Of a DNA stretch of 64,000 nucleotides, positions 35,870 through 46,200 are shown in pieces. The translations under genes were made by a program, and so were the position numbers. Source of the DNA: Phoronis australis (Eukaryota > Phoronida > Phoronidae). Below the pieces are notes generated by a model. It worked only from the letters and a program-made list of their open reading frames with translations, ran no database searches and had not been told where the DNA came from. Location: the NCBI GenBank assembly GCA_002633005.1, contig NMRA01000033.1:560233-624232 (forward strand). The letters are read 5' to 3'. Position 1 is the stretch's first letter. Each line of letters starts with the position of its first letter.

Positions 35870-36460
35870 TTCGCTTTCAGAAACGTTACGTTGAAAAATC
35901 TTCATGGACATGTTCAAGTTATAATGACTAAATTGTATCCAGAGTCATGGTATGTGGTAATTATAACTCCATGTGCATGCATGTTTCATTCAACTTTATT
36001 TGCTGCATTTTGAAATGAGTAACTTGTTATGGGGATGTACTATCGCCCTTGTATGCCTGCGGCATTCAGTGTGATGTAATTACCTATCTGAAACATTGCG
36101 TTGAAAAAATATTCAAAGCTGGTCCTCAGAAATGTGTCCTTTACCGGCCACTTGTGTTGCTTACTCAAAGGAACCTTGAAAACTTATCAAAGGCAAACAA
36201 AAGTAACTGATGTTAGCCACACTGAACAGGGTCGACTGCTGGCCAGGGTCGCCGCCGGCTCTGCACAGTACCCCCATGGCCCCTGAAGATCCGGCCCTGA
36301 GTATCTGAGAAAAATTCTATGTCCCAAAAATGTGTCCCCACCATGAATGTGTCACTTACCAGCCATTTGTCACTTTCTGAAACGTTGCATTGAAAATTTT
36401 TCGAAGTCCCTTGAAATGTGCCGTTTATTGGCCATTTGTATCACTTTTTGAAAGGTACAA
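35870..36460. repeat. Degenerate tandem repeat of about 90-100 bp
   Basis: Blocks with TCTGAAACGTTGCATTGAAA, then GAAATGTGTCCTTTAC, then GGCCATTTGT recur in the same order at about 35875, 36085, 36320 and 36390, with much divergence. No coding potential. Confidence 0.45.
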
Positions 36461-37166
36461 CACGCACAGCGAAGTCAATTTTAGTCATGGAGCAGACGGC
36501 AGGTCTTGATAGTCCGCTGACCTGGCTCTGCTGGGCGAATTGTCGCAGTCCTCATGCCTGTCCCACATCGACCGTCCTGTTCACCAGTGGCTGACATCCG
36601 GGGGAGCAGTTGCAATGCTGAAGTTCCACTATAGACCCTATTCATGCCGACAGGAGGCGCGTTCCAAAACGAGGCTCGCTACTATAGCTCTGGTGGCTTA
36701 TCCGCGGAGTTATACTACGCGTTGCTCGAACAGCTAGGAAAAATACGGACACTCTGTTTTACAATCCCTAAGGACATTGGGATTCGGAAGCGTTGGGTCC
36801 TTGCCATACGCTGCGACGAAGGAAAATATGTCCGTGTAAAATTTATAACTGTTTTCGAATCATAATTTGTCGCATCTCGGACTGGATGCCGCCATAGCAA
36901 GGACCGGAGAATCTTCGGCCAGCCAGGCTGTGTTTTCATGACTATGGGTTGAAGCGCGATGCATTTTTCTTTACAAAAAGGACAGGGCCCTCAATCCCTC
37001 AAATTTGGGGCCAAACATCGGCCCCATTCCCCTCTCAAAAATATTGAAAAATCACGCGAAATTCCCGGCCACGAGGCCTAAAAATCCCCTTTGTGATTGA
37101 AAATTTCTCTCCAACGGTTCAAATCACCTGTGACCACAGAGGTGACAATTTGAAAAAGTACAAAAT

Positions 37167-37483
37167 CATAGGCGGATTTAGGGGGGGAGCGGCCCGACCC
37201 CCCCTTGACTGCCGCAAGCAAAATAAACCAGCAAAAGGTGAAGAGGGAGGAAACTTGTACTGAGTTCGAGCTAGGACCGGTAGCGGATGAGGGGGGGAAA
37301 GCACGTTCCGTTTTATTTTTTTTTAGTCCAACGACAGATTTCCTGAGCAGAAGGTAAACATCCTCGGCGCCCGCAACTTCCGGGCCGCCTGCATGCATAC
37401 AATCGCGCTTTGCCCGCTTCTCCGAGGATGTCGCCCCCGCCCCCCTCACTATAGGCCTATATGGTATCCTAGATCAGCCACTG
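37167..37483. mobile_element. TIR element with exact 5-bp target duplication
   Basis: 317 bases starting CATAGGCGGATTTAGG and ending CCTAGATCAGCCACTG, which pair as imperfect inverted repeats. It is flanked by AAAAT on both sides (37162-37166 and 37484-37488). GGGGGG/CCCCCC runs follow the ends. No transposase. Same family as 37690-37854, 59709-60684 and 31805-32324. Confidence 0.8.
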
Positions 37484-37689
37484 AAAATGGTACTTGAGAC
37501 AGAGCTATAAGAGCTTGCAAAAGGGCGGGGTGCTATTGATGGTGATCGGGAGGACAGTAGAGTTTTCACTGACCCGTCACTCGGCGAAACGTTCCCCTCT
37601 CAGTCGGAAGGCCGCACACACACGGTGAGGCACCTTTCCCCTCGGATATGAATGAGGCCTCTGAAGAAACGTGATATCTATGCTTGTTC

Positions 37690-37854
37690 CAGGGGGGATC
37701 CAGGACTTTGAGTTGGGAGAGGGGGAAGGCAGAGTATTAGCCAGGATTTTGCCCGTCAGAAATTCGCGCTCCTGAACTGCCAAATGGAATCTGGGAGAAT
37801 TTTAGGAGGGGGGCTGGGGCATAGCCCCTTGGCTCCCCTCTAAATCTGCCACTG
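37690..37854. mobile_element. Short TIR element with exact 5-bp target duplication
   Basis: 165 bases starting CAGGGGGGATCCAGG and ending CCTCTAAATCTGCCACTG. It is flanked by TGTTC on both sides (37685-37689 and 37855-37859). It is the shortest member of the family here and only about 200 bases from another insertion. Confidence 0.8.
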
Positions 37855-38929
37855 TGTTCTGTCCAGTTAACTGAAATTGAGCTCTAAAACGAGGTTATGC
37901 TTTGGACCAAAGAATTAGGTGTTTCAATTTTAAAATTCAACTTGGTCGAGACTGATATTTGAAAAATATAACACATGAAATAGACGTAATTATTAAAACC
38001 AAGAAAGCAGAATTGATGGTCATATAATTTTTTATTTTCAATTGCGAGCCTTGTTTTTTATCGTAATCAAAATATATATTTAATAACATCAAGTATTATT
38101 TCAGATCAATAACAAATCAACTGTTAGTCCCGGTAGTGCCTACCTCACCAGGACCTAGGCTGTGCTTGAAGCTAATAGGCCTACTCTTGATCAACAAGCA
38201 TTTTTATCAAGAATTTATTAGAAGAAACGTAACCCTGCATTCAGCATGATACCTAATCCGCAACACTACGATTGCCGCAATTTGGTCATGTTTACTTTTC
38301 ATGTTTCGAACCTAGTTTTCCGGAAAAAAACCTATATCCTTTCGTCAGACAACTCTTTGGTGCATTGACTTGTTCTTTAACTGTATTTTTCTACATCTCT
38401 GTGGTTAATTTATTGACACATTTTTTAAGATTTAATATTCAGGTTGGACTCCAAAGACCGGCCATTTAACTCACGCAATGTAAATTTGCGCTTTGTTTAT
38501 CGCAGTGAGCCTCGCTTTGGATTTTAATGTCCGCCGCGTGAATAGAGTCTATAGTCATGTCCCTGGATGTGTATCTGAAGTCCCACGATCCACATATGGC
38601 CAGATCCGCCGCTCTGCCTCCGTACTAGCAACAGACGGAAAGCGCAGGGTCACAATGCAGTCCAGTTACCCCCATGTTGGCAAAGGACCGATTGGAGGTT
38701 TGTGCACCCATTGTTCCGCCGTCGGAAAGTGCTAATGCAGGTGATCAGGTACTGCCCAACGATCAGGAAGTTTCAATGGCAAGTTTCCCTCATGACACAT
38801 TTCAAAATGTGAGTTTTCACTTTACCCTATATTGTGATATATATCAAAGGGACGGTTGTTGGACAACGCAGTTGGTGGCTTTGGTTTGGTATAGACAGTG
38901 CCACCGCCTTAACTTAGCAGTATACTGTA

Positions 38930-39200
38930 TGCACCAGAAGATATGACATCATATCTCCTGACAAGCACAGTGCAAAAATGGCCAGTTGCCGATTTGGGCA
39001 ACTGAGCAAAGGACCGCTCCAAAAAAAAGTTTGATTAAGGGAGTATTTGTGCGACTTGGAAGGAACTAATGACATTGACGGTTTCCTAAGGTGTCCCTCT
39101 ATGTGCAACATGTAGTTGTAGCAGCATGACTTTGATGGTTTAATCAGTGTGAGGCATCATTCGCCAAAAAGCTTCAGGCGTATGACTGAAGGGCCTTTGG
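38930..39200 (+). repeat. Dispersed foldback-family repeat, copy near CDV3
   Basis: It contains GATATGACATCATATCTCCT (palindromic), then GGCCAGTTGCCGATTTGGGC, then GGAGTATTTGTGCGACTTGG, and ends with ATTCGCCAAAAAGCTTCAGG. The same blocks recur inverted at about 40590-40745 and 62990-63330, and forward at 63860-64000. Confidence 0.65.
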
Positions 39201-39278
39201 GAGCATCACTGCAACGTAGAGGCGGTGTCTATGGTTAAGTATAGATACACCTGGGCACACATTCGACACTGTCGTATG

Positions 39279-39405
39279 TGGTAAAAATCCAATAGACAGA
39301 TCCCTCTTGAAAATCGCTGCGGGATACAGTTATTCAGTGAAAAGTGGTTCCTGCAGCAGCCATTTTGAAGAGGGACCTGTCTATTAAACTACTTGACTTT
39401 TACCA
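39279..39405. mobile_element. Hairpin MITE, 127 bp
   Basis: The left arm TGGTAAAAATCCAATAGACA.. pairs with a right arm ending TTGACTTTTACCA. The arms (about 40-50 bases) share GACAGRTCCCTCTT and AAAATSGCTGC, so nearly the whole element can fold into one hairpin. It lies about 0.9 kb before the CDV3 start codon. Confidence 0.7.
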
Positions 39406-40273
39406 ATAATGTATGCCAGAAAGGATATTCTACGTATTTGGCTTGGACCAAAATAACATCTGCCAAATATACATAACTGATTCATGTACGGAAAGAGTGA
39501 TTTTCCTACATGTCGCTTCAATAAAATTATGTTCCTGCTTTTGATTTTTTAAGCACTGACCCAATTTAAAACCAGACGGCGCTACATGGTGACATAGTGT
39601 GTGGCGTGGGATATGTTTTCATTATGCCATGACACATCTTGGAGTTCTTAATCTAGGTATAATATTCGGACAAAACATAACTTACCAAAATCCAAAAACT
39701 GTTTTATTGACAACGGGGATGGATAAAAATTCGAGTATTTATCCAACATCTTCTTAGTCGTTGTCGAGGTAAGTACCTTCTGCATACACACAATTGAAAT
39801 TCTCATCCTGATTTTATAACAGTAGCGCAGCAAGTAAACGTATTTTCAGAAGTAGAAGTCCGTAAGCATGAGTAGTTACTGCGACCGTCACGATGATGAT
39901 GAAAGAGCGTGAATGAATGACATACCAAGAACAACAAACAAACCAAGCACGGCTGAAAAGCGACCTCTTTTGACAGACAAAAATAGTCTCCTTCTTAACA
40001 ATCATCCACTTTCTCTCCACCGTGGATAAAGTAATATGAATAATAAAATATCAGGTACAAAATAAGTGTGTTTACTTGGGCTTGATGTAATATGTAAAAC
40101 GCTCGCAAATTGTATGTAAAAATAGCCTCCAACCTCATCATGTGCGCATGCGTATTGCGCAGCCGGTAAAAGACGGAGAGGCATGAGTGAAGAGTTTTTA
40201 GGCAGGACTTTAAGCATTTTTGTTAATTATATGCGTTCGTCATTGTTATACTGACTGTCTTTATTTAGGAATC

Positions 40274-43200
40274 ATGGCGGAAAGTAACGATTTGGACGAT
40301 TTCTTTGCCAAAAAAGACAAGAGCAAAAAGAAAAATAGGTCTAAATTCACAGCAAATGACTTGCTGGCTGAACAAGGAAAGGACCCCAAAAAAGAGAAGA
40401 AGAAGAAATCTAAAGATAAAGAGAAACCGCAGTCTGCTGGTAACGATACCACGCAACAGGTATAATCATTTAGTGATTCACCAGAAACTACACTTTTTCA
40501 GGTCTTTTTTAGTTAAAATTGAAATTGAAATCACTGAAAAGCTGCCATCTGCTTAGATGGGAGACAGTGCACCGTGGTACTCCCATAAGGCCTTCAGTTT
40601 TCATGCGCCGGAAGGTTTTCAGCTAATTATGCCTCACACTGATTAAACCATCAAAGTCACATTGCTATAAATGCCTTTTTCACATAGAAGGACACCTTAG
40701 GAGTCCATCAATGTCATTAATTCCTTCCAACTCAAACAAAAATCGGAAATTTTCGGGTTAACACCCTGAGGCTGAGTGGTGAAAATTGGCAAACCCAAAA
40801 ATTTGGGTGTGGGCGGTTAACCAGACGTGGGCGCTTAAACGTGCAATGTCAAGAAATCTTGGGTAGGTGGTTAACCGACCATGGGCGCAGGGATATACCC
40901 AGGTTTCAAAACCCTGCTCGCCAGCTGGGCGAGTGACGGGCCTTTATGCAGCGTACGTCCTGACAAGGATGGCCTATGTATCATTTGGACGCCCACTGTC
41001 AATAAGAATCTTACAAGTTTGGACTCGCACATTGTAATGAATACTAGGAAGCCTCTGAAAGCTCACAGTTGGGGCTCTTTTTTTCAAAGCAGGAAGAAAT
41101 ATACAATGTATATACTTCGCTATACTCACACTTGGTTGATAACATAGTAAAAGTCTTGGTCAACAGTTTTTTTTTTTAGGAAAAGTGCTCACTACAGAAG
41201 GCTGTTTTGTAAACTTAGATGTAAAAACCTTGGTTTATGCATTTTTTGTAAAAAATCTGTGTGTTTGGGGGGATTGCTGGGGGTGGGGGGGTTACGCGTC
41301 GGAATCATGGACGACCTGGAATATTGGGAACCCCATTTTGGACACCCTATTTTCGAAATCCTGGATAAAGGCCTGTGAGTGGGCCAGAAAATCTACTAGA
41401 CCAGCCCGTAGTTCAGTTGCCAATCTTGCTGCCAGTGTCATTAAAAATCATCGTTTCGTGCGTTGATGTCATCATCTGTTAGAGCTACCGTATTTACCCT
41501 AATAAGTGACCAGGTGCTTAGAAAAATTCGTTTCGGAAGGGGAACGCTTTTTGTAGCCTAAGGCAGTTGAAACCCGGTCTCCGAAATGGGTGAAATAGGA
41601 AGCTGGGATTCATTAAATTTACGTGCTGTGACATATCTGTAACCTATGACAGACTTTCTGCAAAACTGCATTGCTATCAAACTTTGTTGTTAAATTACAA
41701 TCTTTTTTCAAAAAATGTGCTGAAATCCCAAGGCGAAAACTTGCTTTCTGATGCGTTGCAGCCTCGCGATCGTCAATAGGGCAACTTGAATTCTTGATTA
41801 AAAAATGCAGTTTCGACTCAACAAATTACCTGAAATCCTCCTTAAGTTTTCCAAGTAGCGTCCCTAAGTTTTTTAAGTTCCTGTGGAGTCGGTATTAATC
41901 GCAGATTATGTCCATATCTGCGCTAGATCGCACCCCGGCTACAACATGAGAAACATCTAGATGAACACACATCACGTGACGTTTGTTTTGAGGTTAGTCT
42001 ACAGGTGTGTGTGCCGAGCGAGCGCATGCGTGTCAGAGTAGCAGGCCCACATATATGTAGGCCCTAGCGCGTGCTTCTTGGCCACGTGCTCATTAGCGCT
42101 GGTCAAGTTTCGATTTGTGGTTTTTTACTCGTACAAAGTAATCTAGATTCCTGTTGAGGGAGAAGATCTGCACGAGAAAGATACAATACAATCTCAAGAT
42201 ACAATACAATCCCGTTGACAAGTATGCTGTGTCGGTTCTGAAAGGCCTGACCATAGTGCGACACGTTCCTCGCAAGATCAGCAAAACTTTTACGTTCTTT
42301 TTGAAGCATTGCGGAAGTTTGAAGTGTACAGTGACAGCTAAATACCGACATAGCGGCGAGGCTCGTGGTCTAGAAATTCCATGCACAATTATTTTTCAGG
42401 ACTGTCGGATATTATTGATAAATTGAAATTGTAGAATTTTAGATTTGTAGGTAAGGCAATTTTTGCATATGTACACATTTAAGACTGTGTGCTTATTTTA
42501 GTGATGTCTGAAAATTAGTGGGGGGCACTTGTAGGGGCATGGGCACTTGCTAGGACGAATGTTATTACTTATAAAATGATTTTGGCTAAAATGACATATT
42601 GTACATTACAATGAGAAATCAGTTCCAAGAAATGTGGTATTTCACTTGCTGTGAGCACATGGACTGGTCTTCCGCCTTTCCCCCCTTTTCTTCGTTTCAA
42701 ACTAGTCCACAAATTCCTTTGTGCATGACCACACACTGATCTTTTGTCTAGACGAATCGTGTAATGAGTGACATGAACGAGTGAACAACAACGTGTATGT
42801 TCGTCCAGAGATTTTTCTCTTGTTGCAGAGTACGATCTAGCGCAGATTTGGACTTAATATGCTGTTAATTCCGACTTCACAGTGAACTTAAAAATTTTAG
42901 GGACGCTATTCAGTGTTCTCCACATTATAAATTCCAAACTCGACGCAAATGTTGAATGTCAGTTATTGACATTGTTTTGTGTCTACCCATATCCATGGCC
43001 ATGCTGGAGGTATTTATATATGGTTTAAAACTGCACACTGCACTGGTGTGACCTACTTCTTAGACACTTCAAAGTTTAGCTTTCCTACCAATGCATCTCA
43101 TAATTTCTCCAAAGCATTTGACAGACCAAGAGCAGCAAACAAAAGATCAAAAGTTCCTTTAATAATACCAATGCCGATTTTAATATCAATTAGACATATT

Positions 43201-46200
43201 AAGTACTACTAACATGAGTTCTGATGTGACCTAGTTTTTAGTGACACCTGTTGTCAAGTTTAATAAGCTCATAAAGTTCTCTAACTTGCCACTAGATGTC
43301 AGTCAAAATCAAAATTGTCTTTATTAAGCAAATTAAATTGCTTTTTTATGGGTTGACTTGCAAAATTTTAAAGTTAGAATGACTAAGTAGATTAGTCATT
43401 CAATTAAGCAAGCTAGGTGACTCCATGAAATGTTTGTTATTTAAAGTTTTTTGCAGATTTTGTTAATTATAATTTAAACTTTTGTAGTGTCTTACGAAGT
43501 TATACATATAGTGTTGACTGCCTCTAAAGTTCTGTATTGGGCTTGATGTTGGCTAATCAGGCACTGCTTTAGGGTTGAGGGCTGAAATACCAAGCCTGGA
43601 CAAAAGTTCAAACCTGACGCAGCACTTTCTAAACTCGACGCTGCAAAATCCAAACTCGTTACAGCGTCGAGTTAAAACAGGCCGTGGAGAACACTGGCTA
43701 TTTTGAAAGCCTAAGAAGGACTCGAGGTAATTTGTTGAATCGAAACTATATTTTTACTCAAGAATTCAAGTTGACCTATGGGCGATCATGAGGCAGCGAC
43801 GCATCAGTCAGCAAGTTTTCGCACTGGGATGTTCTGAAAAATGCTCGTAACTTAACAACAAAGTTTGATAGCAATGCACTGCAGTTTTGTAGAAACTCTG
43901 TCACAGGTTACAGATGAGTCACAGAGTGTAAATTTGATGAATTCTAGCTTACAATTTCACCTGTTTCGTAGACCGGGTTTCACCACTTTTGGGCTATAAT
44001 AAGCCCCCCCCCTTACTGAAGTGAATTTTTCTAAGTGCCCCGGGCGCTTATGAGGGCAAATACAGTATATGTTTTATCTAGTGTATTGCAGACAGAAACT
44101 CAAAGTGGCTGAAAGCAGAGGTATTGAAGCTGATGGTGATCTTAAAGTTTGCGATCATGGGTAGAATTCCATGACCCGGGACAATAATATGTCTCTTGTG
44201 GTATTATAATTCACATTGGCAAACTGCCATCTTCGAGGTGGTCATTGCATTCATTGTTATCATCAATCTGTATTTACAAGTCGGGGAATCGCGCATTTCC
44301 TTGGCACTGGGTGCTAAATCTTCAATCGGGGATGGGCGCTTAACCGTGAAGTGGGTGCTTTACTGGAAATCTTCAAAGTTGCAGATGGGTGCTTAACTGA
44401 GCAGAGGGTGCTTAAATCGGAAATCCACCTAAAGTTGGGGATGGGCAGTTAAGTGAACATTGGCGTGAACTCGAACGTTTACCGTACTTTGGTAATCAAA
44501 CTTTTTAGCGGTCTTTCACTCAGTTGCTGAAATCAGCAGCTGCCCGTGTCTACTCTGTGCGCATCAGGAGATATGGCGTCATATCTCCTGGCTCAAGTCT
44601 CTCACTTCAAAATACAGCAAAATAACATTGAATGAAACATGCATGTATATACACATTGAGTAATAATTAACACACATCTATTAGTGAGATTATGCTATCC
44701 TCCCGTTTTCGGATGGATTCGACATAGTTTGCGCCACCTAGTGGCCATTTCTATTGTTTTTTAGCCTGTTTTTTTATGTTCACCTCTCTATCAACCAAAC
44801 CGCACTAAGGATGACGTGGAAATTGGCATGTATGTGCTTACTATGAAGAGGACAGTTGACGATAATTTTCTGACGATTTCAACTACTGTGGCGCCTCCTA
44901 GTGGCAGTTTTTATTTTCGCCTATGGCTGTATCTCCTAAACCGTTCGCAGAATCTTTACGAAATTTAGTAAGTTTCTATATATGATGATAACAACGGACG
45001 ACGACAACTTTTAGACAGATTCGACGACTGTTGTGCCCCCTAGTGGCAATTCTATTTTTTACGTTTACCTTTGTATCTTCAAAAGTCCTTAGCCGATTTT
45101 CATGAAATTTAATATGTAGGCACCTATTAGTGAGGTGGCGCTATCCTCCCGTTTTCGAATGGATTTGACATAGTTTGCGCCACCTAGTGGCCATTTTTAC
45201 TGTTCTTTGCGTCCACTCCTCTATCAACCAAACCGCTCAAAGGATGATTGTGAAAATTGGCAGGTATGTGCTTACTATAAAGAGGTCGGTTGACGATGAT
45301 TTTCCGATGATTTCGACTACTGTGGCACCTCCTAGTGGCAGTTTTGTTTTTGTTGTGCCTATGGCTGTATCTCCTAAACCGTTTGTAGGATCTTTACTTA
45401 ATTTAGCTAGTGTATTTATATGATTGATGTTGACTACGGATGACGACGACTTTCGGACAGATCTGACTACTGCTGTGCCCCTTAGTGGCAATTTTAGTTT
45501 TTTTACGTTTAACTCAGTATCTTCAAAGGATTTTCATAAAATTTTAAAAATAGGCATCTATTGGTGTGATGCCGCTATCTTCCTGTTTTTGGATGGAATC
45601 GAGGTATTTTGCATTTTTGCTGTTTTCAAATCTTGTTTTTGGTGTCCACCCCTGTGTCAACCAAATCATTTGAAAATTGGCATATATGTTCTCAGTGTGA
45701 AGACGACCTTTGATGATGGTGACTGACTACTGTTGCGCCTCGTAGTGGTAGTTTTGTTTTGCGCTCATAGTTGTATCTCCTAAATCCACTGCAGGATCTT
45801 TACTAAATTTAGTAAGTGTATTTATATGAAGATAACAGACGACGATGACTTTCATGCGGATCCAACGGACATTGTGCCCACAAGTGGCAATTTCATTTTC
45901 TGTTTTCCTTTGTTTCTCTGAAGTTCCTTGACATATTTTTATGAAATATGGCATTTTCCTGTTTTTGGATGGATTGTATGTTTTTGTGCCATCTAGGCCA
46001 TTTTTATGATACAAATAAATAACCCTAAAAGCAAACCATTTGCAATGCATTCGTGGGCGCATTTCAGCGTTCATTCGTTCCTAAGGTGTATCATCGATTA
46101 TTGCTAACAAAAATGGATCATTAAGCATGCGACCAACTGTATGTAGCTGATAAGTTGTCTAAGCTGTCACTTGTCTTTTCAGAAAGAAGACGAAGAGTGG

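Larger units (their letters stand above)
30276..40273. other. Divergent intergenic region between PDK and CDV3
   Basis: About 10 kb between two start codons facing away from each other. It must hold both promoters. No conserved gene is recognised. It contains several TIR elements (31805-32324, 37167-37483, 37690-37854), a hairpin MITE (39279-39405), a degenerate repeat block (about 35870-36460), part of a dispersed foldback family (about 38930-39200), and two short open frames ending in good splice donors (33540 and 34014). Confidence 0.6.
41486..44067. mobile_element. Foldback element of about 2.6 kb with long inverted arms
   Basis: The left arm (about 41486-41990) is matched in reverse complement by the right arm, starting from TACYGTATTTRCCCT at both ends. 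The pairing runs through AAACCCGGTCT, AACCTRTGACAGA and GCTATCAAACTTTGTTGTTA, and on to TGCGCTAGATCG. The right arm is split by a 786-base nested element (42911-43696), so its inner part lies at about 42780-42910. The centre (42000-42780) holds a decayed HIRAN-like coding remnant. No transposase is visible. The superfamily is not assigned. Confidence 0.8.

Noticed and set aside
42093-42386. Minus-strand frames of 82-97 codons
   Set aside because: Antisense to the HIRAN-like remnant, with no protein features.
45175-45726. Open frames with APPSGSF-like phrases
   Set aside because: They lie in the ~440-bp higher-order repeat; frames do not continue across units and no domain is recognised.
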